NCBI RefSeq assembly: GCF_964204645.1
Contig: NC_134031.1
Span: forward strand, 8,658,501-8,722,500
Direction of reading: 5' to 3'
DNA length: 64,000 nucleotides
Origin: Tubulanus polymorphus
Lineage: Eukaryota; Nemertea; Palaeonemertea; Tubulaniformes; Tubulanidae
Part shown: positions 11,241 to 22,129 of the stretch, piece after piece
Layout of the letters: each line of letters begins with the position of its first letter
How positions within the stretch are numbered: position 1 is the first letter of the stretch
The notes under the pieces: generated by a model
Database searches by the model: none
The model's input: the letters and a program-made list of their open reading frames with translations, nothing else
Told to the model about the DNA's origin: nothing
Translations under genes and position numbers: made by a program

Positions 11241-12685
11241 TCTTGACCCATATTAGCTCTTAACCTGCCGGCAGCTTTAATGTTCAGTCCTATGTGTAAC
11301 AGGTGATTTGCGTGTTAATGAAATTTACTCATCAAATTTACTCATAACTTCCAAACTATTGTATATAGGGCATTGAAACTTGACAAAGTTGTAGTTTATA
11401 GTCATATCCATGGGATAGTGCTGAAAAACTAAACTTCCAATTTTTGAAAGAGGGGGTCCACTGGGTGGGGTCAGAATTCTTCAAAATATCAAAATGAGAA
11501 ATTACTTCCGGGTTCGGATTCTCCAGTATCGGCAGTGCCGTGCGTTAAGAACTACGTCTCAACGCGCTTCGAGGCAAACAAAAGCAAGATAGGTCGGGCT
11601 GTCGACTACAGTCGCCAACGGCAGTTCCCCAGTGTGTCAACTACAGTCGCCTACGGCAAGTTGAGGGTTAGCTTCATACCAAGTTTGGTCAAGATTAGAA
11701 AAGAACTGTAGCCCTAGTAGCAAATTGAAGCAAAAGTTGACGGATGGATCCTTTAGAACACTATTGTCCATAAAATAATTTTCTAGAAATCCGAAAAGTT
11801 CATCGGCCCATCCATAATTCAGCTTGTAAAAAAATCAGCCTTAAGAGTAGACAAGAAACGAAATTCTTAATATGGACTTTCCTCAATTTAAATGAGTGGA
11901 GTTTATGTAACCGGCTGGTTGTTGTATCGGCAGGCTGGCTGGGTGACTAGCATTTACACCAGCGGTACAGGATTCCATCCATCAGGAACAACAAGGCAGT
12001 TAAACCTTATATGTACAATCTTTATTGCATCCCGGAATGAAAATGATTATCATAGCTTTACATAGTCTTTATATACCAGGGATGATAACAGACCATTATT
12101 GAAAAGGCGGAAACGAGCGCCGTAGGCGCGAAGTAATTACGGGGGGTCTGGGGGCCCTCCCCCCAGAAAATTTTTGATTTTCACATCATCTCAGATCGTT
12201 TTTCAGCAGTTTTCCGATTGAAATTTCACTCAGCAAAGCCAAAAAATCAAACAACATCGTCCATGTTTTACACAACACACTGCTAGTTCCAAGACGGCAG
12301 GGACATAATTGATGCAGAGACAACTATAATGTAACTAGTAGGTTCGAATCCCACATTGATCAATCTTCTTGAAAGCGACGATCACTTGCCCACGCAATAG
12401 ATAATTGAATTAGACTTTATTTTCCAGCATGCATCATTAAAGCACTAATTTTTAATAAACTGATATCACAACAAGCTAGATTTCCATAAAAAAAACTTAA
12501 ATAGAACAGTGGGTTATCTTATGAATTTTCTAACGAAGTAAGGTTTGGAAAAATATTCTATAAAACACATGTACACATCATTACCAATCTAAACATACTA
12601 CATGTACATAGTCAGTACAGTCAGTCGGCATCATTTTATTTAACAAAACACATAAATGTTTTTCCAATAGTGGACAAGCCAGAGA

Positions 12686-14874
12686 TTACTTCTTTTTTAA
12701 TAGTCTTACAAGTTCCATCTGCTTATGTCTTTTAGCTTGTCGTTGTTTTGCACGCATAGCAGATACATGTGCCTCTCGGGCTTTCTTTGCAGCTGAGATG
12801 CACTGTTCGCGGGCTTTGCGTTTTGAAACTTTCTTAACCTCTTTAGCCTGAAGTTCCTCCATACGAGCCGCTTTCTTATCTTTTTCACCCTGCAATTCAT
12901 CCTTGTATCGTTTAGCTGCAGTGTTCATATTTTTAACGAGATTTGGACACACAGGGTCATGAAGAATATCTTCTCTTTTGAAAAAGTCTACAGCTGACGT
13001 TTTGCCTAATCCGTATTTCACACTCTGGATTGCGCTGAAAGATTTGACATGAAGTCTATTGGTTGTGCTGTTCAGAATTTCGCCCATAATGCTAAACGAG
13101 CTCTCGACAACTGGGCAACTGAAACAGCTAAGTAAAGCAAATACCATGCGACAGAGGTATGGATATTTGCCCAAATCATGTACAGCAGCCCACCAGGAAT
13201 CGATTCTAACTTGCTTTCCATCTTTATCAACTGCTGCTGGCAGACTGGAATCCGAGTGGAATTTATGCACTTCTAATTTATAACAGTTGATCTCCGTTTC
13301 ATTAGCCAGAACATTGACGACTAATTGTGGGAGTTTTTTCATATATTTCAGTGCCGTTTCATGTCGCTGGCATTTTGGGTCTATTGCCGAGATATACCGG
13401 AGAAGTTTATTGTCGATAGGCATTTTTTTAGCGAGGTACTGGGCGGTATTGAGATAGGCCCTCTCGACACGATCATGAAAGTCTTTGACAAACTGGGATG
13501 ATTTATTTTCCCCCGCAATTATTTGGGATGCAGATTCGCCTATGAACATCTCAGTGGTTGGCAGGAGGTTTTCTGAGATTATCAGAGAAGACAACTTTCG
13601 ATCCGATTCAGGAATTGCAGATGGTTTAACACAAAGGGAAATGAAATCCCTGAATAATTGACATTGCTCATCATTGAGCTTGTGGACACATGGCTCTTCA
13701 ACAGTTTGGAATAAGAGTACATATCTTTTTAGAACTGGCAATACCGCCGTGTAAAAATGCACATAAAGCTTAAGCTTTTTACGCTGAATGATGAGTTTAT
13801 CGATAATTCGTAGCTTTCTTTCTTTTCCTTCCGCTGTCAGATTTTTCCATTTGGCGGCAGCAGCAACATAGATTTTTTTGATCTCATCTTTCGTGGGTTC
13901 AGACAAGTTAAATTTGCGATATATGTCAACACATAGAGCCAAATACACGATTTTGTCTTTCTGTATAAATCCATAGTACAGCAGAGTATATCCATCGATT
14001 TTGCGAATAAGGTCTGACGCCGCATCATGGACCGATAGCCATCGGGTTCCGACGTACCGCTCGGGCATCGAAAACCCAATGCCTAAGAGATCAAGGATAA
14101 TTTGGAGCCAGTTTTCTACGTCCTTAGAAAAATGCAAATCACTTGCAATATCGGTTATCAATTTCTCTATGAATCCATCAAATTCTTTTGTGAAATGTTT
14201 CGCGGCGTTGTGAGTGTGATGTATCGAATCACCGTCGATGTCAAGCAAATGCTGGGCCAAATTATCCTTTATTAACTTCTCCAAGCCAGTTTTACTACCT
14301 CTCATGACGTTACAGCTGTCGAGGAGGACAGACATTAATCGGTTATAATCTAAATCACGCTGCTGGAAAACCTCAACCAAAGCACTATAAACAGATGCGC
14401 TAGTGGTAGAAATAAGATTACATGAGGCCAAATGTCTGACAACAACTTGTCTCTCCTTCTCACTAAAGTAACTGACAAGGATCGACAGAACTTTTTTTGT
14501 GGATTGGCTTGTAGCCTCATCGATGTTTAGTGAATAGAACGTATTTCTGAGTTCATCCGCTAACTGTTCTTCGGTGGTTTGCGCCAGACCCAGTCGCATC
14601 TTATATGAAGCCGCTAAACGACCCATAGACAATTTGCTTAATGCTGCCCGATCCATGGCAAGTGCTTTTGCCAACTCAATCAATTTTGGAGACTGAGAAA
14701 ACGGCAATGAGTTTTCAGCAATATATGAAAGAACTAAAGCCTCCTGGCTTACGACCCGGTCCGATATTGGGACTTTAGGTTTAGCGGTCGTCGTAACGGC
14801 CTGTTGTTCATTATTTGGATTTTGGAATATTGGGCAGATCCCGTAAGATCGACCAACATCGGCTCCCGAACTAC
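12686..14874 (-). CDS. hAT transposase, exon 2 (catalytic and dimerisation domains)
   Basis: The exon follows acceptor CACTTTCAG and encodes about 728 residues without interruption; the spliced protein is about 824 residues. It has the hAT layout: an acidic-site region around LLDSCNVMRG; a His-rich stretch (SIHHTHNAAKHF) where many hAT enzymes have CxxH; the conserved Trp in GTRWLSV; and a C-terminal dimerisation/RNase-H end with SCPVVESSFSIMGE, whose Glu matches the last catalytic acid of the DDE triad. The tail is Lys/Arg-rich and coiled-coil-like, which suits nuclear entry. The missing Cys in CxxH is a departure from the usual motif. The enzyme should cut and paste the element bounded by the 12-bp TIRs. 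A domesticated host gene is unlikely because the TIRs and TSD are intact around it. Confidence 0.9.
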
Positions 14875-15000
14875 CTGAAAGTGAATGCAAATTCTAGTTC
14901 TTTATTCGGTTTGATTTTACAATTTAAGAAAAACTTGAAAATCGTCTAATTTTATTTACAAATATTAACCTGTGTGGCATGTGAACGTAGGCCTACTTAC

Positions 15001-15286
15001 CTGGAAGTACGTAATTAGATCTCCGTTCTTTGACGATGTCAACGTGTTTCTGAGTTTTAGCGTGGTTTTCAAGCGCAATTCGACCCTTACTTCCGTATTT
15101 TATTTCTGTTTGGCACCAGAGACAATAAGCTTTCCCCGGTATGTCTATCTTCCTCACGAAGTCAGCGAGAGGAATCCCATCAACCATTTTCTCCAGCCAA
15201 TCCCACTTCCATAGGTTTTTTTTAAATTCTTTTTGGTCGATTGTCCTGGGGTCAATCGTCCCAACTCTCTCAACAATTTTCCACAT
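15001..15286 (-). CDS. hAT transposase, exon 1 (BED-like zinc finger)
   Basis: ATG at 15286-15284 (MWKIVERVG) opens an exon of 95 codons plus one base. It ends at donor GTAAG (15000-14996). It encodes a BED-type C2H2 finger: YCLWC followed by an HAKTQKH pair spaced as in transposase DNA-binding fingers. The frame is also open upstream of the ATG to about 15316 without another ATG. A 126-bp intron (14875-15000) separates it from exon 2. The phases join as G+GT, giving Gly after YVLPG. The finger is expected to bind the transposon ends. Confidence 0.85.
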
Positions 15287-15865
15287 GATTCTATATCGCA
15301 ATTTCACACTACGCACACGTGTTTAAAACACAAGCATGTACTATTAAAAACGACCACCGCTCGGTGAAAAATCAATAATGTAGATACATGTATATACATA
15401 TATCCAGACACGCGCTCGCCAACCGACAGAGAAAACTTTGTTAGTATACAAATGCCGCTAAATGATCGCATTTAAAAATAGATCGGGAAACGATTTTATG
15501 GTCATGCCAATCTATCCTTACAATGCTGGAAAACCACAGTCATCGTCCTAACCCCCACCCCATTTTTTCAACGGATATGCATTGATCTGAGAAATGATAA
15601 AAATTGATTGAAAAGGCGGAAATCCGCCGATCGGCGGAAAATTATCATCCCTGATATACAGAATCATGAGTATAATGTGAGAACTAGGTGTCAGACAAGT
15701 TGTAGACATCAGGACTCACAAACAAACACCTAGTGACATGTTTGAGAGACATTAATTAATTATCGATGAGCACTGACTATACTTAATTATCGTGAAAACA
15801 TGTTGAATAATGTAAAATGTTGATTACGACCTTAAAGCACATATTGACACTAAAGTCATAAGTTA

Positions 15866-15867
<2 letters not shown>

Positions 15868-15913
<46 letters not shown>

Positions 15914-15914
15914 C
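15868..15914. repeat. (ATT)n microsatellite
   Basis: About 15 units in the left LTR-like repeat. Confidence 0.9.
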
Positions 15915-16011
15915 ATTAATATGTAGTAGAGCTATGAAATATTATGAACTCTTCGATATGACATTGTAGATCTATATGATTATGAAATATGCAAATTATA
16001 TCAGGGTGACA

Positions 16012-17208
16012 GATGCCCCCTTGTCCAATTAAATTTGGTCCTCCAAATTTGCGGAAGACGCAGATACTATAAGTTCATCAAAACTCCTTCCATCGCGAAA
16101 ACATGAAAGATTGACTTTCACCGCGCGAAAATGTGCAAACGCTGGACAGTAACGGCCGGATTCTCAGTCATTCACGAAAGAGTCACATGTTGTAGTTATT
16201 TACGGACGATGCGATAATACGTTAACTGTGATTTTGAATGATCTGCAGAGGATCCCCGAATTCTGGTTGGTTCTGCGACGAACAGAAGTAGCGACATGTT
16301 GTGTAGTTATAGCGTCCCGAAGATCAGTTGGTGATGCAAGTTGCAAGTAGTACGCATTTCTCTGTTTTGAAGATCTTTCGATTATTGACTGGAAATAACT
16401 TCGTGACACAATGATAGTAACACGCAACATTTGACATCAGAGCAGAGTTCAGGCAATGACAAAACACAAATACAGTTACCCTTGTCAACCAAAAGGAAAA
16501 AATTATCATCATCCAAAATAAGTGGCCAGGTGTAACTGAGATTATATATTTGTCCACATAAAAATTCAACCAATTCATCTTCATGTTTTAGTTATACTAA
16601 CAAACAAAAAATATGAACCTATGAAAATGAAAATTGCCGAATAAACCTTTAGTATAGTCGAAATAGTTTGTTGCGAAAAAGTATAGATACGCACTGTACT
16701 GTAAGTAGATGAATTTGACTAATTAACCTTAGACATATCCCCTGAGAAGTGTTCCGTATTCTAATACTTATAGTACGAAATGAAACTAAAATTGATTTAT
16801 GCTGATTGGAACTAGATGCCTAGAAAAAAAGAATTGTGAATCATACTATTTAAACCGGCGATAACTTTTTTGATCGTACGGTAGTATCTTATATCCAAAT
16901 TCCTATAATTTTCTATCATGTTCATCTGACCACTAATTCGAGACAAAGAAGCAACTGTATTACCTTCGGCTGACAAAAAGTTACCGTAATGCATTGTACC
17001 CACTGAAACAGCAGCAATGTTCACGATCAGTACGGCCATCTCGTCACAGCTGTAGATGAATACGATCTTCTCGTGAGGTCAACGTTCCAGTCACAACCAA
17101 TAGTTTAACAGCTTCATCTGTACTTGTGTTAGTCACGAGGACTTAAATTTGGGTTCTCCACCATCTGTAACCGTCGATCTGTGAAGGTAAACCCGGTTCT
17201 CCGCCATC
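16012..17208 (-). other. Internal region of the LTR-like element with minus-strand ORFs
   Basis: No retroviral domains are visible. Two modest minus-strand ORFs have protein-like composition. One, at 17039-16812 (75 codons from ATG), starts with a hydrophobic segment and contains YRNLDIRYYRTIKKVIAG. The other is at 16584-16324. I recognise neither. They could be a captured host fragment or chance ORFs; their antisense orientation relative to one another's flanking repeats cannot be judged because element orientation is unknown. Confidence 0.3.
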
Positions 17209-17432
17209 TGTAACCGGCTGGTTGTTGTATCGGCAGGCTGGCTGGGGAACTAGCATTTACACCAGCGGTACAGGATTCCATCCATCAGGAACAACAAGGC
17301 AGTTAAACCTTATACGTACAATCTTTATTGCATCCCGGAATGAGAATGATTATCATAGCTTTACATAGTCTTTATATACAGAATCATGAGTATAATGTGA
17401 GAACTAGGTGTCAGACAAGTTGTAGACATCAG

Positions 17433-18325
17433 GGGCCGGTTTCACAAAGCATAATTAACTTTAATTATAATTAGGACCTAAATCATGATTAAATTTCCTT
17501 AATCATGATTAGTTAATTACGATTAAAATTCGGTTTCACGAAAGGGTTTAATTACAAAATTAACTAATTACATAATTAGGCAACTTAATTACAATTTAAC
17601 TGTATCAAAATGGCGGAACTTTATACAGCCATTTGCTGTCCAAGCATCAACAACAGGAACAACCTTCCTTGTTTAGAGGAAAAGAGAAATTCACTCCTTT
17701 GGGAGTTAAAGATTGCTCTGAAAGGTCTCAGGAACCAGTGGAAAAACTTAGCAAGATGTCTCAAAAGTTTTTAAATAGAAACTCACCTCCAGTCAGCAAA
17801 ATAAAATCCTCGTAAATGGGGTTTATTTCCGAGCAGTGATTAGCACTTTTTTAACACTTACTCCATAGATATGTACTCTACTGACAGAAATCTATCATAT
17901 GTATGGACAAAATCAATTAATTCAATACTTCTAAGTATGTGGTGGTCGTGCTGACAAAAACATAGGACGTTTGAAAATAAATCAATAGAATTTAGAGTAT
18001 TGACATTTTACAAAAGGCAAAAAATCCAAATTATTTGAGCCAAACAATCTGAAAAACTGAATAAGTGTAGGAATTGCCGTCATCAATTAATAAACACCAA
18101 ATTCCATGAATAATATCTGCAGCTTTTTGTTTTTAATAATAAACTAATGATGATTAAATGGTTTAATTACACTCTAGAGGAGAATTAAATTTTGTAATTA
18201 ACTTAATTATAATTAAAGTTAATTACGTTTTGTGAAACACCTAACTTGATTAAATCATGATAATTTAATCATGATTAGTGATTTAATCATAATTAAGGGT
18301 TAATTACGCTTTGTGAAACCGGCCC
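17433..18325. mobile_element. PIF/Harbinger-like non-autonomous element, 3-bp TSD
   Basis: An 893-bp insertion beginning GGGCCGGTTTCACAAAG and ending CTTTGTGAAACCGGCCC, with CAG duplicated on each side (17430-17432 and 18326-18328). The left LTR-like repeat has the uninterrupted site GACATCAGGACTC. The subterminal sequence is rich in TTAATTA/TAATCATGATTA palindromes at both ends. The 3-bp duplication and GGGCCGGTTTCA terminus fit Harbinger-type elements. A 60-codon ORF at 17633-17815 (MLSKHQQQEQPSLFRG..) may be a transposase-derived or captured scrap; it matches nothing I know. Confidence 0.75.
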
Positions 18326-18477
18326 CAGGACTCACAAACAAACACCTAGTGACATGTTTGAGAGACATTAATTAATTATCGATGAGCACTGACTATAGCT
18401 AATTATCGTGAAAACATGTTGAGTAATGTCACATGTTGATTACGACCTTAAAGCACATACTGACACTATAGTCATAA

Positions 18478-18744
18478 GTTATATTATTATCATTATTATC
18501 ATTATTATCATTATTATTATCATTATTATTATCATTATTATTATCATTGTTATTATCATTATTATTATCATTATTATTATCATTATTATTATCATTATTA
18601 TTATCATTATTATTATCAATATTATTATCATTATTATTATCATTATTATTATCATTATTATTATCATTATTATTATCATTATTATTATCATTATTATTAT
18701 CATTATTATTATCATTATCATTATTATTTATTATTATTATTAAT

Positions 18745-18800
<56 letters not shown>
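18478..18800. repeat. (ATT)n/(ATTATTATC)n microsatellite, expanded
   Basis: A regular alternation of ATT with ATC every third to fourth unit over about 320 bp in the right LTR-like repeat. It is the allelic counterpart of the 47-bp tract in the left one. Confidence 0.9.
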
Positions 18801-18802
<2 letters not shown>

Positions 18803-19555
18803 CATCATTAATATGTAGTAGAGCTATGAAATATTATGAACTGTTCGATATGACATTGTAGATCTATATGATTATGAAATATGCAAATTATATCAGGGTG
18901 ACATTTAATCCAGCATTAAAATTAAACATTGGTATTCTAGAGACTAAGTAGAATAAATGCATTTAATGATAAAGAGTGAAAACTCCATTGTATTGAATTC
19001 AAATGATGGGAGAAAATTGACTTTTTACCGACAATTAGATCAAAAATAAGGGCAGAAAATATCAAGAAAGAAATTTCTTTTTTTCAAGTTATAAATGGAA
19101 AGGCATAACTATCTTTGGCATAAAGTTTTTGGCAGAATTTCAGAGAACCGTGCTCCAAGTAATCAAAAAGCCTAAGATATCCCCCTTGATCCTAAGATGT
19201 CCCCCATTGTCTATTGACACAATCTCCATGAAGCACTATACATGTTGTAATCACATTCAACACAACTGCATGATGATTCATCACTGGGTTTTCCCCACTG
19301 ACCCAAATAGTTCATGGAGTGACGATCTCATTTATTTCTTACACTGTGTACGAAGTTTGTTAGACCATTTATTTTCGTAAATTGAGCAATTTCCAAGATT
19401 CACTTCCACCTTTCACAATTTCACTATACAAAATTCGCTGCTTTTCACAGTGGCCCACGACAAACCCTGGCAGTTGATTCATTTACAGTTTCAAAGAAAA
19501 CTTTAACTAGGCCACACGCTAGGCGCGCTTTTCATATACATGCACAGATCAATAA

Positions 19556-19640
19556 ACCACATAGCAGCGAGTTCCTCCCTCGGCAGGAATTCGAACTTGA
19601 TTGCATTGCTACACTCAGCCAAGGAATGAACCCCTGCCAT
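19556..19640 (-). repeat. tRNA-like SINE head, minus orientation
   Basis: The minus strand has TTGGCTGAGTGTAGCA followed by AAGTTCGAATTCC (19586-19598) and then CTGCCGAGGGAGGA. The same tail follows the plus-strand copy at 19.87 kb, so the two form an inverted pair about 200 bp apart. Confidence 0.45.
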
Positions 19641-19801
19641 AGTAAGCCTGGTACACAGGTACATGCTGCACGAAAACTTGCGGCACCAATCACATTGCTT
19701 GTTGTAAAATTGGTGAGGTTGATTTAATGGAAGAACTATAAATCGGAAAACCTGGGCTAAAATAAAATGGGATTTCTGATTGGCTAATAATGACATCATC
19801 T

Positions 19802-19905
19802 AAGCTGCGCGTGTAGCTGCACACTCGGTCTAGTGTGGCAGGATTTCGTACCATGACTATCTTGATGCCATCAGGTTCGAATCCCTGCCGGGGGAGGATG
19901 CCAGT
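19802..19905 (+). repeat. tRNA-like SINE head, plus orientation
   Basis: GGTCTAGTGTGGCAGG resembles an A box. GGTTCGAATCCC (19874-19885) is a perfect B box, followed by TGCCGGGGGAGGA as in the inverted copy at 19.56-19.64 kb. Confidence 0.5.
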
Positions 19906-20311
19906 ATAAGTGACACACACTTGTGTGAAGCCATGAACAGGGCATGTGATCTTCCGAAATGAAATGTAGTTCCAACAACAAAAAATAAATTAATAAATAA
20001 GATTCCGAGGATTCCGATGAAATTCAATAGGGTTAGAGATTTTTTTACTGTATTGAATGTTTTGAAAGTTCCGAAGAGAAACAAAGCCTCGTTTGGAAGT
20101 TATTTTGTATCAAAGGAAGAAAGTTTTATATGCAATAGCAAAAATTAGAAAAGACACTTGCCTATGAAGTGAGAACAAATTTTGGTGAAAAAGGTTACTC
20201 TGAAACTTCGGAATTTATACAGGTTTAACATGAGTTTTTGTATGAAATGTTGATAGAATATTAGCTTTTCATATAATGGATACTGGGATTGATATACACT
20301 GTATCACCAAC

Positions 20312-20421
20312 CTTTAAGCAAATACAGAGGGAAAATGGAAAGGTACATGCCACCATTAACCATGATATAATAGTCAAGACCCAGCCACAGCAACCAAGAC
20401 CTTCAATGGCATTTTCATCAG
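20312..20421 (-). CDS. Stomatin-like gene, exon with membrane hairpin
   Basis: Second coding exon of the stomatin-family gene. It is 110 bp with acceptor TTATTTATAG at its 5' side and donor GTTGGT at its 3' side. It starts phase 1 and ends phase 0. It encodes the Gly/Cys/Trp motif GLGCCGW followed by a hydrophobic run of about 24 residues (WVLTIISWLMVACTFPFSLC). This is the stomatin intramembrane hairpin, with the conserved proline in TFPFS that in the family makes the segment turn back to the cytosol. It ends in CLK, directly ahead of the SPFH/PHB domain encoded by the next exon. Stomatins oligomerise on the inner face of the plasma membrane and tune ion channels. The family is clear; I cannot say which paralogue this is (stomatin, stomatin-like 3 or MEC-2). 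Confidence 0.9.
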
Positions 20422-21063
20422 CTATAAATAAACAAAACATATGAACATCATACAAGACAATTAGGTTAATGGTGGAATTTAGATGATGTAATGGAATCAT
20501 ATCAAGTGGCTTAACTAAAGTGATATAACCATACTACAGAGAAAAGGTCTGCCCTATATCAACCTTAAAGTAATGTCACATTAAATCCATACAGAAATCC
20601 AAGATTCTGTCGAATCAAGATCATCTATTTGATGTTTTCATTATGTAACATCTGTTACCAGCAAAAAACCAATCTTTCATCAGAACTAATGCAAATATTT
20701 GCTGAGAAGGGTTCTAACTTATCCAAGATCCTGGGATTTATCAAACCCTCAAGAAATTTTTAAGAAGATGTAATTTCAAAATAAATCACATACTTCATGT
20801 AATCATGTTGACTCATATCATATATCAATATCATTGGCAAGATCATTTTTTTCTAATTAAAACTTAATCAATTAACTAATTTCTGCCAATTAAGTGGCCA
20901 ATGGTGAAGTGATTGACTGTCAGATACACGGTTATTGTACAGACATGTACACTCAGAATTCCCTGATCACTATCCCCAAATTCTCTGATCCATGCGAGAT
21001 ATAGTCTGAACATGATGGTAGAAGTCCCCAATTCGAATTTTATATGAAATAATCTATTAAAAC

Positions 21064-21114
21064 GAAACCACAACGTTTCTGCTGGTGACTAACAGCCATC
21101 ATCAGGTGGAATGA
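21064..21114 (-). ncRNA. Hammerhead-ribozyme-like motif, copy 1
   Basis: The minus strand reads CCAC-CTGATGA, then GGCTG..CAGC, then AGAAACGTT-GTGG. It has the CUGAUGA and GAAAC core boxes. A helix II of GCUG/CAGC can form, and a stem I CCAC/GUGG closes it after GUU. Extra bases (UG) lie between CUGAUGA and helix II, so cleavage is not assured. Confidence 0.45.
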
Positions 21115-22129
21115 CCAGAAAATAGAAGAACATATAAACTTACTGGACATAAACGAAAGCATGAACGTGTCAGAATAAATGTTAACAGAACAAGTGACAA
21201 ATGAAAACAAACAGGTGTACCATAGAAACCACAATTCGAGAAAACGAACAACTTATTATTAGCAGGGGCATCAGAAGAAAATTTTCATGGGGCACTCAGG
21301 TCGCCCTACGACACGACACAACTGACGACCACTAGTTGTGAACTGCGCTCAGGTCGCTTACAACAAGAACATTACAGGGATTCATCAATTCAATTTGATT
21401 CAATCTGCTAATAATAAGGCGATAAAGTAGTTTGTCGTTTTCGTTCAAAAATCACTTTTTAAGTATATTTCAAGATGAAGACTGTTCTATTTGTCAGTGT
21501 TTATAGAATGAACAAAAAGACAGTTATTGACAAAAAGTGGGCCAAAAAAAATTGTTTTAATAAACATTATATAGCAGGACTCGTACCCATAAACAGCAGC
21601 AAAGTGAAGGTAATCTTAGTTGGCAAAAACGCCGCACAACAAGTGGTGGTCGCTGCAACACATTGCTGAAAGTTCAACATGTTCAACTCATAGCGACTGG
21701 GAGTTTTCTGTCCCTGACCCGTCGCTATCAATTGTAGACACGCTCAGGTCACTAGGTTAATGGGACCACAGACTTAACTATTGAATGAATTTCATGTTTC
21801 TGCCAAACGTTTTAGCCTATGCTATTTGTTTTGTTAAACGATTCTGTTAAAGACAAATCTAGTTTATTCTGATGTTTTCCATCATGCGCCAGCCAAGAGA
21901 TATATATTAATCAAGATTTGTATTGAAAAACCCATTTAATACAACAATTTCGCCACTTTCCCCTACACAAGATTCGTATTTAACGTACAACTGTAAGGTT
22001 AATCTCGACTGACTGTGGTTTTTCCTACAAGAACTGTTATGCCCTATTGAAAAGAAAAATGAGAAGAAAACGATTTTTCTGAATGCAAAATACTCTGATG
22101 CATAAGAGGTAGATCGACCAGACAAATGT

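Larger units (their letters stand above)
12077..15653 (-). mobile_element. Complete hAT DNA transposon with 12-bp TIRs and 6-bp TSD
   Basis: The 3577-bp element starts CAGGGATGATAA and ends TTATCATCCCTG, a perfect 12-bp terminal inverted repeat with the CAGGG start usual for hAT elements. It is flanked on both sides by ATATAC (12071-12076 and 15654-15659). The related LTR copy at 17.38 kb reads CTTTATATACAGAATC with a single ATATAC, so it is the empty site and proves the boundaries. The motif GAAAAGGCGGA lies near both ends in direct orientation, and a G/C-rich block sits at 12141-12164. The cargo is one intact two-exon transposase gene on the minus strand. Intact coding, TIRs and TSD suggest a recent insertion. 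A 6-bp rather than 8-bp duplication is unusual for hAT in general. Confidence 0.93.
11906..16011. repeat. Left LTR-like repeat, interrupted by the hAT element
   Basis: The repeat reads continuously from 11906 to 12076 and from 15660 to 16011 once the hAT element and one ATATAC copy are removed, about 523 bp. It contains a short (ATT)n tract at about 15868-15914. Its partner at 17209-18903 has a much longer tract at the same place. Confidence 0.8.
11906..18903. mobile_element. LTR-like retroelement with nested insertions, 4-bp TSD
   Basis: Two long direct repeats (11906-16011 and 17209-18903, each carrying a later insertion) flank a 1.2-kb internal part. Each repeat begins TGTAACCGG and ends GGGTGACA (TG..CA), and TTTA lies on both outer sides (11902-11905 and 18904-18907). 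That is the form of an LTR retrotransposon insertion. Without insertions and the (ATT)n tract the repeats are about 465 bp and differ at only a few positions. I see no tRNA primer site beginning TGG after the left repeat, no polypurine tract before the right repeat and no gag-pol. It is therefore either a non-autonomous (TRIM-like) element or another class with terminal direct repeats. Confidence 0.75.
17209..18903. repeat. Right LTR-like repeat, interrupted by a Harbinger-like MITE
   Basis: It matches the left repeat on both sides of the 17433-18325 insertion. The (ATT)n tract is expanded to about 330 bp with regular ATC variants (18478-18800). Long poly-Ile or poly-Leu reading frames over this tract are artefacts. 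A direct repeat of CCATCTGTAACCG just before the start (about 17160 and 17204) shows that a short duplicated copy of the LTR start lies inside the internal region. Confidence 0.8.

Noticed and set aside
11255-11670. Another TTAA/piggyBac-type insertion starting TTAACCTGCCGGCAG
   Set aside because: The right end (GCCTACGGCAAGTTGAGGGTTAG) matches only loosely and TTAA is not kept, so the boundaries are not convincing.
18426-18771. Long poly-Ile/poly-Leu/poly-Tyr ORFs on both strands
   Set aside because: Pure consequence of the (ATT)n/(ATC)n microsatellite.
21260-21770. MITE with CTCAGGTCGC words at both sides
   Set aside because: Short repeated words are present but no continuous inverted termini or target duplication could be traced.
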